A stretch of DNA of 64,000 bases, from assembly GCA_018398805.1 (NCBI GenBank), contig JAGFBZ010000739.1, forward strand, positions 614,001 through 678,000. Reading direction: 5' to 3'. The position numbers and the translations under genes are program-made. The notes beneath the pieces were generated by a model. That model saw nothing but the letters and a program-made list of their open reading frames with translations, was not told the DNA's origin and ran no database searches. The stretch comes from Hirundichthys speculiger. Its lineage: Eukaryota > Chordata > Actinopteri > Beloniformes > Exocoetidae. Position 1 is the stretch's first letter. The number at the start of each line of letters is the position of its first letter. This document shows positions 47,971-59,167 of the stretch, piece by piece.

Positions 47971-48630
47971 TCAGTGAAACTGAAAACTGTGCTTCTGCAT
48001 ATATTTGTCTGAAACCAAGAAGCTGAGAGCGAATGTCATCTGAATTTGTCACCAGAGTCGGTCTGTTTCTGTGAAGTGCTCCTATTCAAAGCTTAACAAA
48101 GAAAAAATCTATGTGGCTGAGCGAACGAGCAGGTCAGGATGGTACAAATGCTGCTTTTACGAAATGCCATTTTCTCTTAACAGCATACAAAACACTTTAA
48201 AGCATCTGCCTCTCATTCAAGTATTCACAAACAAACACATGCTGCACGCTGACGTGCCTCGCGAGATGTACATCTGCAATCACTAACAGTTTAAAGCTCG
48301 CCGTCTCACCGAGAGACACATCGGTTAATGGACAGAAAAACACGGGGAGTTTATCGAACCACCAGCTCTGCTCTGTCAAAAGGATTCAGTCGGTGAAGGA
48401 GCGTCACGTCTGTCAGTCGAAACAAATGCAAACACAGGGATGTCAACAGGAAGTTGGGAAAAACTGAAGTGGTAAATTTTGAGTTTTGAGCACTCTCAGG
48501 GTGCTTTAGGACTTTTTTAGGATCAAGTAGAGAACATCAAGTTGTCCATATTGTTACTTTGAATGCCACATAATCAAATTCAACATCATATTTAACAGCC
48601 AAAACAACAATAAAAGCACACTCATATATT

Positions 48631-48662
48631 CATCAAATAGAGCCACGGAGCTCTATTTGATG
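48631..48662. repeat. perfect 13-bp stem hairpin with 6-base loop
   Basis: catcaaatagagc (48631-48643) is followed, after cacgga, by its exact reverse complement (48650-48662). There is no U run for a terminator and none is expected in this genome. It may mark the edge of an interspersed element. Confidence 0.9.
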
Positions 48663-48839
48663 ATCTGACCTGTTTAAGAACAGGTGACTGTGATGTAGGC
48701 CATGACGGATTTTGAGCGGAAATGTCCTAAAGATCTCCTTGGTCTCCTCCACAGCAGACATCTGAATGAGATCATGACACAGCTGTACAGACTGACGTGT
48801 CTGTCCGTGACTATTCCCACATCCACCACAACTGCCGAC

Positions 48840-49080
48840 ATGCGGGTTGCGCTTTCCGCAAACTCGGTATGTTGCGATCGCGGGTTTAGGGTAGCCCTCC
48901 ATAGCAAAGTACCGAGTTTGCGGAAAGCTTAAAAGACACCCTCATTGTCACACCTACAATGTGAGTTAGGGAGTCGGCATAACAGGTAGCGGCTTTAGGG
49001 AAGCGGTAGATTGCATTAGCTGTTAGCGGAGGTTCCTAAACCTGCAGTTTGCGGGTAGAGGGAGGTGTACGATCGGGGCC
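48840..49080 (-). repeat. interspersed repeat 'family D', copy 2, with 19-bp perfect inverted repeat
   Basis: In reverse orientation it matches 26990-27230: caggtttaggaacctccgct, taatgcaatctaccgc, ctcacattgtaggtgtgaca. At its left side gctttccgcaaactcggta (48851-48869) is repeated exactly inverted at 48910-48928, with a 40-base spacer containing gcgatcgcgggtttaggg. Copy 1 has only traces of this stem. Confidence 0.65.
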
Positions 49081-49895
49081 ACAATGCATTATAAATACGT
49101 TTCAGATTAAATTCAGGTAACAATAAATAAATAACTACAATAAGGAATAAACATCTCTCTTGTAAATTTAAAGCTAATTGAGAAGGTATATATTTTAAAG
49201 TCAGTCATCATGGTGGTACTCAGAGAGCTGAACAGTTTCTCAGGTGGTACACAGTATTAAAAGTTTGAGAACCACTGATATAAGTCATAGATTCGTTATT
49301 ACTGCTGGTAGTTCATTCATCACAACAATTTGATTGATGGAAATTGACCTAAAATCGGCCATTTGATAGGTTTGGAGACATAATTACTCATTTTTTCAGC
49401 ATTTGACGGTGAATCGCCGGTCGCAGCGTGATTTGTTTCACTTCATTTCACATCGAAATTCTAGTGTTTTCATCCATCTAAACAAGAAAGGGAGAGGTAA
49501 TATCAGAAAATATGTGCTTCGGGCTTACTTGATTGGGCTGTGATAACAGCTGATGACCCGGATTTCGTTGGATTCCCCGACGCTATGTCCACAAGACAGA
49601 TAGTGACGTCAGCTGGACCAAAGGCTCAGTGCGCATGCCCTGGTCTCAATCAACCAATCGCAATCAAGAATTCACGTCACGCCCACCAGTCTCTGCTGGG
49701 TCCGATCATCGGATCATCAGCCAAGTCAGAGGTTCTTGGAGGGTAACCCCGCCGCGAGAAATATTAAACCGGATTTACACGTATCTCAAAAATGACCCCC
49801 AGGATGGAAAAAAACTCAGAAATCCGCGGATTCTCGGAAAATTGACATCCCTGCAAACAACTTCTGCAAAGAAAAGCAACACAGGACGCTTTTAC

Positions 49896-50086
49896 CTCCC
49901 AGCGTGGCCGACAGCAGGAAGTGGGTCCCGTACTTCCTGATCAGGTTGTCGGTGATCGTCTGGGTGGTGGGCCTCCGGCCCAGTAGTCGAATGTTTCTGA
50001 TGAACTCAGGGGTCAGAGGTAGCTGAGACTCCAGGAAATCTCTCCTGTCCACTGCTAAGTTGTTCACCTTCCATCTCCCAAACTCC
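49896..50086 (-). CDS. brinp3: brinp3-like coding exon with MACPF signature (most 5' exon seen)
   Basis: The exon reads [16 protein letters not shown] near its start, then [13 protein letters not shown] and [14 protein letters not shown]. The last stretch is the MACPF/perforin signature Y-G-T-H-F-x6-G-G, with the final Gly codon split across the next junction. The acceptor follows a long T tract (minus strand ...ttcaccccag, exon from 50086) and the donor is g|gtaaaa. The exon begins with the last base of an Arg codon and ends with the first base of a Gly codon; 191 bp = 1 + 63 codons + 1. MACPF domains form pores in complement and perforin, but pore formation is not an established BRINP function. 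No start codon is expected here: in the family an exon with signal peptide and about 80 residues precedes it. Confidence 0.9.
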
Positions 50087-50545
50087 CTGGGGTGAAAAAA
50101 AAAAAAGGAAAAGAGACAAAAATGAAATTAAAAAAAAACAACTCAGTAACGCAGCTGCGAGCAGGGACCTTCAACGTCCAGGCAGATTTGTATCAATAGC
50201 AACCCGAGGACACTCTGGCGCTCGGCATGCCTGGGGATTGAACAGCTGACCGACTCCACCCACTGATCCTTGGCTCTCTTTCTATAACAGGTTCAACATT
50301 TTAGTGACGCACTTTCTCATCTGCAGGTGGCATTAAGGCTCGTTCAACAGCAACGGCGAGAAAAAACAGCTGCAACAGTTTGGATAAAACTTCAATAACG
50401 TGCTTCATTTTTTGTTTCCAATTAGCTTTGATTGTTAGTGTAACTCTTTCAACTCTTTCTTTGTCTACAACAACAACTTTCTTTGTCTATCCTCCAGTTA
50501 AACCCTCAATGATTTCTGTTAGTCCAGTTGTCTTCCCCTTATGCT
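50087..50545. other. sequence upstream of the first brinp3 exon seen, no feature
   Basis: Begins with the polypyrimidine tract and acceptor of the exon at 50086. The remainder is A+T-rich without a recognised element. The start-codon exon is not here. Confidence 0.4.
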
Positions 50546-50645
50546 ATTTATTAATCGCAATTAATCGAAAGATTTTCATAGTTCATGATTAATCGCACAT
50601 TAATTGCATTTTTGTATTTTATTTTATCTTATTTTGTTCTATTTA

Positions 50646-50697
50646 TCCATCCATCCATCCATCATCTATACCCATTTTGTCCTATACAGAGTCACGT
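50646..50697 (-). mobile_element. SINE 3' end fragment with (ATGG)n tail
   Basis: The plus strand reads (atcc)n then atctatacccattttgtcct and agagtcacg, the antisense of the 3' end of the SINE at 61023. It is 5' truncated to about 50 bp. Confidence 0.5.
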
Positions 50698-51094
50698 CTT
50701 TTTAAGTCTTTAGTTTGAAAACCAGAAGTTTTCAAACTTGCCGTACTTTTTGGGGGTTTAATTCATCAGTTTCTCAGTGTTTTTTGTCGTGGTTGCTGCT
50801 TGACCGCAGTAATTTGCTGATGGTCCCTAAACTCCACGGCAGCAGCGAGGTACTCAGAAGGACATTCAGCGCTGTTCCTTAGAGTTTTAGCCAAACTCAC
50901 TGAGTTTGGAGGGTTGATGACACTTGTGAAATGTCTGGCATACTTATTTCTACAAAATAATACCAACCTGGATGAAATCGGTGCCGTTTTTATGACGCCA
51001 TTGAAGTTTAAAGAGGAAAAACACAAGTGAATGTCGGATGTGAAACTAACTTTACTGCGTCCTGCGGTGGTAACTTAATTCACAGCGACAGTAA

Positions 51095-51336
51095 ATACTA
51101 ATAAGCTCTGGAATAAGCTGCCCCCAGAAATGTGCACCATTTGGGGTTTTTTAAATCCAGACTTAAAACCTATTTATTTTGACTGGCTTTTAATAAACAG
51201 TATTGATGTGAAATATTTTAAATTTAATTTTAATGATATTGTTATGTCGATTTTAAATTGTTTTGTTTTAATATGGATTTTAATAGAAAGCACTTCGGTC
51301 CCCCTGTGTGTTGTAAAGGGCTCTATAAAAAAAAAC

Positions 51337-51373
<37 letters not shown>
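51095..51373 (+). mobile_element. L2-like LINE 3' end with (GATT)n tail
   Basis: The frame reads LWNKLPPEMCTIWGFLNPDL and KPIYFDW, the end of an RT ORF (compare LWNxLP ... FKxxLKTxLF). Then come gtgttgtaaagggctctata, poly-A and about nine gatt units (51338-51373). The tail unit differs from the TTGAA of the other copies, so this is another family. Confidence 0.65.
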
Positions 51374-51374
<1 letters not shown>

Positions 51375-51613
51375 AACCTTTTTCTTGTCAACAGACCCAT
51401 CTGGCAGCACCTTAAAGCTACAACTTGCTGAACTCATAAGACCCTTTTCTGTCACCATGTTTGTCCCACACCTTGACTGTAAATACACTTATTGGCCGAG
51501 GGTTATATTTGCAGAAATGTTTGTGCGTTAATTTTGCATTAAAAAATAGTGGCGTTAATAATGTGTTAACACGTTAATAACGCATTATAAACGCACTAAC
51601 TTTGATAGCCCTA

Positions 51614-52823
51614 CTATATATATATATATATACACACCGTCTAGGAAAATCGATTATGCATAGTTATCATAATTCAGTTACTCTGTGAAACTAAAGTGTG
51701 TATTAGTTAAAAAAAAAAAAGAAATTGCTAATGGATGAAATGAAAATCATCATCTTGTCATCAGGAAAGGATGAGATGACCACTGTCTCTAGAAGCAGCT
51801 ACATGTAGTGAAGGTACATCAGTTTAATGCAGCAAAGCAAATGAAACAAATGGTAAGAAGACCAAAAAAGAAGAGATGAAAGGCAAAAACAATATAAGCC
51901 CTCGACCATCCAGATGCAACCTACATGAGGTGAAGCTGACAGAGGATGAAAGGAAGAATGTTTTCCTCAATATCACCATCCTGATGAAGATATACATCCA
52001 AATGATTGAAGCAGAACCACGAACAAGGAAAGAAAAAGAAATCATTACTCATATATATAATATATATATAATGATGAAAGCAGTCTGAACAAAAGACAGT
52101 ATCAAGCTGCTTTGTTGCCTTTTTTCTGGCCCTTCTGTTTCTCTCTGGCAACTACGAGTGCACGGTCTAAAGCATGAGAGCTGTCTACATGATGCTTTTA
52201 ATGTAAATTAATTCCCTCGTGCACCATCGATCGCACAGTGGCATCTTTAGACATATTCACGTATGAGCTCATCTGACAGATGAGGAGACTGCGAGTGAGG
52301 AGGATCACTGAAGGATTTCAGTGGGCTTTGTTAAAGACAAGGCACTCTGCCTATCTGCTCCTTCCAGCTTTAAAGCCGCTGCGACTCTTCCACATTTGTG
52401 TAAAAGAAGAGAACGCATGCATAGTGAGAAGAAGAACATAAAGAGAAAAACAGCACGCGAGGTGATAAGCTGCAGGGGAGCAAAAAAGAAAAAACCCACT
52501 GAAGTTCAATCAATAAAGACAGAACTGGCACCTTGCATACGTTCCTCCCACCATCCAGGAGTGTTTGCCCGAGGCAGCGCTCAGATAATGAGAGTACAAC
52601 CCCAAATCAGATAAAACGGAGACTTTATGATAGGGAAAAAAGAAAAGATGTGAATCCCACATTTAGCAAATGTTATTCAAATGCAAACAGTATAAAACCA
52701 ATCTATTTAATTTGTTAATATACTTCCATTCCTGCAACTCAGGCCTGCAGCACATCCCATATAAGGTTAGGACACAGTTATCAGCTCTTCATAATCAACA
52801 TAAGCTGCCTTCAAGGCGACGTC
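51614..52823. other. A+T-rich stretch, no gene
   Basis: Starts with (TA)n and poly-A. Short overlapping frames on both strands lack motifs. A second (ta)n patch lies at 52050-52070. No element ends were found. Confidence 0.4.
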
Positions 52824-52831
52824 CTCTCCAG

Positions 52832-53493
52832 CAGGGGTGTCAGAACTCATTTCCACTGATGGTCCACATCAGCATCATGGTCGCCCTCGAAGGGCCAGAT
52901 TGACAGCAGGAATGTAATAAAATGCAATATAAATCAAAATGTATGTATTCAAGTTTCAAACATTTAAGTCATTATTATATTAAACTCAGGGTTTGTGGTT
53001 GTAAGAGTATCCAGAACGGTTCTTTGTTTTTCTTGCGGGCTAAATTTAGCATTCTTAGCTCCATGTTTGTTGTCAAAATGCTGACGTAGATTAAACTCTT
53101 TCATGACTGACACCGCCTCATAACACAAAAGACAAACTGTTATTTCACCTTGAGATACAAACTTGTAATTGTTTTCCCGTCGTTCATGAAGTTGCCTTCC
53201 TTCTGTATAAATTTTTCTGTTCTTGGACATATGGGGGTTAATTTGTAAAGGTTTTTCTTTTTCAGTTCTGAAAATTCATCTTGCCCATAGCTACCGTTAT
53301 CGTTGTGGGTAACGACGAAGTGCATGATGGGAGATGTAGTTTGTCAATATGCGCTTTAAAGCGGTTTAAGCTTATTTTAAGTCTTAAAATATTGGTTTAA
53401 AATTTGAGCCAATGATGCCCAAGCTCTCGAGGGCCACATAAAATGACATGACGGGCCACATTTGGCCCGCGGGCCTTGTGTTTGACACATGTG
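52832..53493 (-). mobile_element. hAT-type element with BED-finger remnant and 8-bp target duplication
   Basis: The left end caggggtgtcagaactcatt and the inverted right end cacatgtgtcaaacacaagg share the gtgtca core. The flanks ctctccag (52824-52831) and ctctacag (53494-53501) agree at 7 of 8 bases. On the minus strand it carries the N-terminal part of a hAT transposase. The 662-bp length means the catalytic region was deleted. Confidence 0.75.
52964..53325 (-). pseudogene. hAT transposase N-terminus with BED-type zinc finger, broken
   Basis: Two overlapping minus-strand frames carry MSKNRKIYTEGRQLHERREN, then YKFVSQGEITVCLLCYEAVS and MKEFNLRQHFDNKHGAK. C-x2-C ... H-x4-H (CLLC, HFDNKH) is a BED-like finger. 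The arrangement FV..G..VCLLC...AVMKEFNLxxHxxxKH is known from the ZBED/GTF2IRD2/FAM200 group of hAT-derived proteins. The reading stops at 52964 before any RNase-H-like core. A frame change lies near 53230. Confidence 0.7.
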
Positions 53494-53501
53494 CTCTACA
53501 G

Positions 53502-55207
53502 CGACTTGCATCCATTTTTCAACAAGACGGTCCACATTTACATCTTGCACACCTGGACAGTCTGGACAAGTCACCAGCATGACGCCTTGACCTGTCGCTA
53601 GACAAACATGTGGACAACTTTAAGAGGAAGTGGGAATGAAAAAAAGAAAAAGCAAGAGCAACAGTGGCACGTCAGACTGGGAGCGCTGTACGTGCTGAAA
53701 AATGAAGCGAACTCATCGGCTCCTTGTTCGATTTGATTGAGAACAAAGCCGACTGCAGGGACTGAGACGGGCCAGCCACCGTCTCTGTCTGTAAAAGTCA
53801 AGCCAATACTGCCTTTGTGACGGCTGAATCAGGAACACAAAGTCCTGGTATCCGCTCAAGTTTGTCTCAAAGAGCTGCCAACTCGAATAACGGCAGCGGC
53901 AGGAAATAACTCATTTTTATCATTTTTTGATTTGGGATCCAAGACACAAATCTGTGAAGCTTTGAGGAAGTCTCACGAGTGCAGAGCTAATCACCAAAGG
54001 AAGAGAAAGAGAGATGAAACGAGATCAAGCCCTGTAGCTTCTGGGGGATGAAGCTTGAGCTTTGACGGGAAATTTGATGAGTTAGGACGGCTTTTGTCAG
54101 CCTGTACACGGAAACAATGACAGCAAAGGTGTCTAAGTATCACTTATGAAGGGTCTGTGTGAATATTATATATTCACACATTTGTTTTGCCTGTTAACTC
54201 TTTTTTTGCAGCATTCTTGTGCACCCTTGTGGTCTATTGAAACAATTTAGCAATAACACTGACAGACACAGACACAGATGACAGAGTCAGTGTAACTCAG
54301 TGGCTCCTGAAGAAAAAGAAATTCACCTTCTATTGATGAAAGCTTTGCCATTTGCCCCGAGGAGAAGAGGCTACGAGTTAAACTTGACCACTGCTAACCT
54401 GCTGTCACAGAAAACTGTGTTAGAGAACCAGTGGCCAAACTCTGTGTGAGTCGGCAGCTCAAGCTCGCAGAACGGCTCGCTTCACAGAAAGCGAGCCTTT
54501 AAAAACGCTTAAGTGAGCTCATAAATTTCTAATCTTGACTTCTGCTTTGGGGAGCACCTGAACAATATTTTTCCTTTCAACCCCACCCCCCCTTACTGTC
54601 CACTCAGGAGTGCCATGGTAAAGTCTTTTTTTAGTGACTTTCTAAAGACTTTTTTTTTTTTCATTAATAATACTTCCTTGATTTTAAAATAAATATTTAT
54701 AGATTTTTTTTTTCTCGCTAACATTATCTGTTGAGGAAATCTCTGTGACGCAGTGCAACGGTGTTTATCAGGTGTTGTTTGGAGGCAGTTTCAAAGTGCA
54801 TCTGTTGCTACGGGAAACGGCTCCGTGTGATCCGGACGGGATGCTGTCGCGGCAGCTTCCCGCCGTCTCTGCTGTTTTCGGTGTGAACGTGCAGTCAGCC
54901 GAGTCGCTGAGGTCAACTGCAGATGCAGCTTTTGCAGACGTGTGGAGCTCCTCGTCTGCGTGAGTGTTTCAGCTGAATGCAGTCTTTTGAATCACTTCAA
55001 CGGCAGATGAAGGTTTAAAGAAAAAGAAAAATGACAAACTGGAGGAAGAGCAGCGTTGATTTGATTATCAGAGATAATTAAAAAAAAAGACACTTCAACA
55101 CCTTAAAATGTACAGTTTGCCAGAGAAATTAAACGAAAATCAATCAAAAGTCACTACTGAAACATTTTGGGGCCTTAATGTACTTAGTAGTCTGACTGAC
55201 AACATTA
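53502..55207. other. no assigned feature
   Basis: Mixed composition, with a T run at 54649-54660. A G+C-richer patch at 54760-54970 is open in one plus frame (72 codons, MTQCNGVYQVLFGGSFKVHL...) but shows no known motif and no clear splice context. Confidence 0.35.
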
Positions 55208-55215
55208 GGATAAAG

Positions 55216-55806
55216 CAGACCTTCTCAAATAGTGGGGCGCGACCCCTTTGGGGGGCACGTGTGACATCAGGGAACATTTTTTTCCCTCTACTGTAATAAA
55301 GTGTGTTTGCATATATACTCCAGTAGGGGGCAGTGGCGCTCTCATTGTCACAGTGGGTTTAGGGAGTATTAGCTATATTGTGTCATTTTTTTGCACGGAC
55401 ATGTGCGCACGCAGCACAGAGCAGAAGATATGAAGAGAACAAACCCTCAAGAGACAACACAGAAAAATATTTAACAGGGATGAAAAGAAAGGAGGAGAAG
55501 AAAGACGGAGATAAATAGACAGACAAATGTCAGCGGAAAGTGAAGACGGGGAAATATGACGATGCTGATGTAGCGCTGATTCACTGTGACTACGCTGGGA
55601 TTGATGCACTTTAAATATTTACAGACTAAAAACAATTTTAAGAAAATTATTCTTTGTTATAAGTTGATCTATATTTTTTGGATACAGTGTTATGCAGAGG
55701 AGTACTTATAATAATTTTATAGACAAATGATACTATTTATAGTCACGGTGGGGGGGTTCCTTCTTCCTGGGGGAGGGGGGCAGCAAAAAATAATTGAGAA
55801 GCACTG
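55216..55806 (+). mobile_element. hAT-like non-autonomous element with 8-bp target duplication
   Basis: The left end cagaccttctcaaatagtgg and the inverted right end cagtgcttctcaattatt share cag..cttctcaa. The flanks ggataaag (55208-55215) and gcataaag (55807-55814) match at 7 of 8. The interior is 591 bp with gggg-rich patches near both ends (gcgacccctttggggggcac; gggggagggggg) and no coding capacity. Confidence 0.75.
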
Positions 55807-56064
55807 GCATAAAGGCATTGCAATATGACATCCCAATTCTAACATTCACATGTTCTCTTTATTATGTGTAAAATTATATGAGACTGCAGTAAACCAAAGA
55901 AATTATTGAAAAAGTAAAAAAATAAAATAAAATAAATAAATAACTTAAATGTATTCCAAAGACATTTATCTGAATTGAACAGGTAAGAATGACTGTAATG
56001 TTTTCAAATTGAAGATGTTAAAATAAAAGTTTAAAAAATAAATAAATAAATGTAGAAACAAAGC

Positions 56065-56715
56065 ACCGTATTGGCCCGAATATAAAATGACTCTGATTAT
56101 AAGACGACCCTTATTTTTCAAATATCATTTTGAGAAAATAAAAATATGCTGAAAACAATAAGGTTATTTATAAAACAACTTTTTATTGTACAATTATTAT
56201 GGAAAAAAAACTAACACAGCTGTATTGTTAAACATTTTTATGATGTCATCTTTTTCAGGAAGTATGCTACCAAACTAAAGTTAAGGTACGTGTCAGGTTT
56301 CCATGTTATTTAAGACAAAGGCATAGTACTATTTAATAAATTGTATTCTCTTAAAATCTGAGACTATGACTCAGTGAATCAGCAACAACTATATAGTTCA
56401 ATAACTGCATTAATTGATGTCAATAACTGCAGAACCATCGAAGTCCAGTTATATTCAGTTTCAATAACAACATTAATGATTAACTTTCTAACCCCTTTGC
56501 TCGAGTCAGTAGCATGGTTCCTCCATTTTCCATCAGATCCTGCTAAAGTGTCACTGTGACGCTCCATTCTTACTGGTTACTTTGGTGCGGTGCCATCTAG
56601 TGGTGCAGATGTAGAACAACAATAGAAAAGTCTCGACCTCGATAATAAGACGACCCCCATTTTTAAGAATATGATTTCTGAATAAAATATCGTCTTTTAT
56701 TTGGGCCAATACGGT
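56065..56715. mobile_element. DNA element with terminal repeat accgtattggccc
   Basis: The left end accgtattggcccgaatata and the inverted right end accgtattggcccaaataaa match at 16 of 20 or better. Next to each end is a repeated word tataagacgaccc (ttataagacgacccttattt; ataagacgacccccattttt). The 651-bp body has no transposase. No flanking duplication could be identified, so the superfamily is open. Confidence 0.7.
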
Positions 56716-56778
56716 TCATTAATCAAAACTGAAAGATATAAAATATGGATGACCTATAAAATGCAAGAAATGCTGAAA

Positions 56779-56842
56779 ATCCATCTATCCATCATCTATA
56801 GCTTCATCTTCTGCAGGGTCACGGGGATCTGATGGAGCCTAG
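56779..56842 (-). mobile_element. SINE 3' end fragment
   Basis: The plus strand atccatctatccatcatcta followed by cttctgcagggtcacgggga and tctgatggagcct is the antisense of the SINE 3' region with its (ATGG)n tail, as at 59321-59402. Confidence 0.5.
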
Positions 56843-56879
56843 AAAAATTTAGATTTTAATTTTCATTATAAAAATATTG

Positions 56880-57270
56880 CGTGAGAACACCCTTAGCGTT
56901 ACCGTCCCCGTGCTTGAGCAGATCAGCGAATTCTGATGGCATCAATACGGACAGACACAGAGGCGTCTATGAAGACACCGTAGGATCTCAGCCTGCCGGC
57001 CTGGATCACTCTCTCTGCCTGGCACTGCTTCACAACTTTCAACATAATTATTCTCATGCGAGAGGCAGAGAACAGGAATTTTCTTTTTTTTCTCATTTTG
57101 TCCCTTCGGCCATCCAAGAGAGCGTTCGATTTGTTTCAAAGTTGCATCCCTTTGCAGGGCTGCATCCCGGTGCCGCGTCAACATCAAAGCCTGTCTCAAA
57201 TGATGGATTACTTTTTGTCAGATTTCACTCTGCAGCTGGAAACGAACGTTTAGTGAATTTATGTTAACTG
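56880..57270. other. unidentified stretch with open frames on both strands
   Basis: A plus frame of 128 codons (56881-57267) and overlapping minus frames run through a G+C-richer region. The minus strand includes KQCQAERVIQAGRLRSYGVF and IDASVSVRIDAIRIR. No family is recognised and no splice or start context is convincing. It could be an old coding remnant, a conserved non-coding segment or chance. Confidence 0.25.
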
Positions 57271-58729
57271 TGATGTCCAATCAGTCAAATGTTGCACTTT
57301 TCTCGTGTCAGAGTGAAAGGCTCGACTGCTGTAATCAGAGGGGGGGGGTTGAGCAACCTTGGCCGCAGATGATGGATGGAGGTAGTGTGGCCTTTTGAAA
57401 GGGTATATATCACATTAAAGCAGAAGTAATGAGGAAAGCTCAAACACGCAGATGTTTAAATGATACAAAGTGTAAATCACCCAGAATTCAAACTGCAACA
57501 CCAAAAAAAAAAAAGAAGAAGAAGCTAAAAACGACTTGTGCTCCATTTTCATTTTCTGTTATATAATCATGAAGGGATACCCTGATTTACAAAATGTTAA
57601 GCATGAACCGTAGCCACGTGGGAGGTAAATATAATGATGTTAAATGGATACGTGGTACTCGTTGACCTTTTTGCTGACACTGTTGTAATTCAGACGAAGC
57701 CTTTGACTAATCTCTTGCTCAGATACATCTGGAGCGGCTATTAATCAGCACCTGATTCTGTACGGCGTAAATAAATGACCTCTTCAAACTGGACACCGTG
57801 TCTCTTGAGTTCCACTTTGCAGTGAATAAGCACTAGTTCAAAGCCGCGGCACGTTCTGTGGGGAAAAAAAAAACGAGGGATACACGGGGAGGGAGGGAGA
57901 GCCAGGTACAGAGCGCATCCACAAATCCCCACCGTCGTTCGTTTCTTCAGTTATCACCGGCTGTGATAAGCTAGCCCCGTCTTATCTTAAACCCCCGATA
58001 GGCCAAACGGTTCATCCTGCAGGAAGAGGATGAAATGAAATGGGGTTTCACCACGGAGCTGATTTTAGGGGCCGCAATCCCCCCCGACAACCGGCTAAGT
58101 CATTATTATTATCAATTTCTTTGCTCCTATTCGAGCAGCTACATCAGTTTTACCAGTTTAATTCTCAAGACGCTATCGCGCACGAGTTGTTGAAATTTTT
58201 TATTTATTTTATTTATTTTTTTGTGAAAGTTCATATCTGCTTTTGCAGTCCTGGAGGAATAATCAAATATATTTACTGCAGTTCTGTGCATGAGCGCTAA
58301 GTTGAGGTACTTGTACTTCACTGGAGGGATGTTGGTTAGTGTTCATTTTAACTCCTGTTTCACTACGTACGTAAAACACACAGATGCCGCATATCGAAGG
58401 AATTAAGATGCTTCACGAAGCTGCATATAAGTTTGGTTACTAGTTACTAAAGAAACCATCATCTTATTTATCAAAGACATTAATTATTTTAAGGTACAGA
58501 GTTTTACTGATATGACAAAAGAATAAAGGTCAATTAAAAGATTTGCATCACATGAAATACATATATATTCAAATACCTTCCTTGACATTAAGTCACTTCA
58601 CAACTCCCCTGATTCATCATTTTGATTCTTTGTAGTTAAAGTTAAAAGCATAAATCAATCATGAGCAACTCAGATGAAATTAGGTCAATACAGACGCAGC
58701 AAAAGACTAAATGACACAGTGGCTCTGAA
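57271..58729. other. no assigned feature
   Basis: Unique-looking sequence; a G+C-richer patch at 57700-58100 shows no repeat phrases and no frame worth calling. The rest is A+T-rich. Confidence 0.35.
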
Positions 58730-59167
58730 ATTGAAAGGTTAAATTTTGAGACACCTTTTTTTTTCAATAAACCTAATAGGCAGAATTGCCACAGTTAAAA
58801 TGACCACCCTTCCTATGATTAACTATCTTTTCTTAATGATCCCAATTAAACCTCCAAGCTCTTGGTTTAAATCTTTAGACACTATTGTCTCGCAATATTA
58901 TTGGAAAAACAAGAAGGCTAGAATTAAATTATCCACACTACAGAAATCCAAATCTAAAGCCGTCTGGAGGCTCCAAACTTCTCTTATTTCTTTGCAAACA
59001 AAACCAATATATCTATAAATGGATAAATCCTAAGCAGTGTGACTCTTCCTGGATGGACTTAGAACAATCATTTTGCAAAGAAATCAATATTTTTGATTTG
59101 ATTTGACTTTTGAAGTCGCTTAATTACTCGTCATTCCTGTTTTAAAAACCCAATTATAGCTACAACC

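Larger units (their letters stand above)
8036..50086 (-). other. brinp3: brinp3-like gene, seven 3' coding exons (gene span in window)
   Basis: BRINP proteins are secretory-pathway neural proteins of vertebrates with a MACPF domain; their known roles concern neural development and cell-cycle suppression. Seven exons on the minus strand have ag acceptors and gt donors and join in phase. Their lengths are 191, 191, 106, 237, 223, 343 and 769 bp, giving about 685 codons against roughly 766 residues for the mammalian protein. The introns are 9432, 7669, 269, 3610, 10611 and 8400 bp. The missing N-terminal ~80 residues, including the signal peptide, should be on an exon upstream, beyond 64000. BRINP3 is preferred over BRINP2 because of DCWCHC in the EGF-like block, HFDPEAIRDL and YETTKLCS near the C-terminus, and KRKLSKKAE in the MACPF region. 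This rests on recalled family sequences; which teleost brinp3 duplicate it is cannot be told. Confidence 0.85.
50546..51613. mobile_element. degenerate hAT-like element with nested LINE and SINE pieces
   Basis: The left part has attaatcgcaattaatcg and catgattaatcgcacattaa. The right part has gcgttaataatgtgttaaca, cgttaataacgcattat and the end ctttgatagccctac. These are subterminal words of hAT elements whose other end is tagggctgtcaaa. Two retroelement fragments lie inside (50646-50697 and 51095-51373). The left terminus is not found. Confidence 0.45.

Noticed and set aside
53870..54970. Possible first coding exon of brinp3
   Set aside because: No signal peptide followed by the expected RYKIYR-like end with a matching donor phase could be found on the minus strand.
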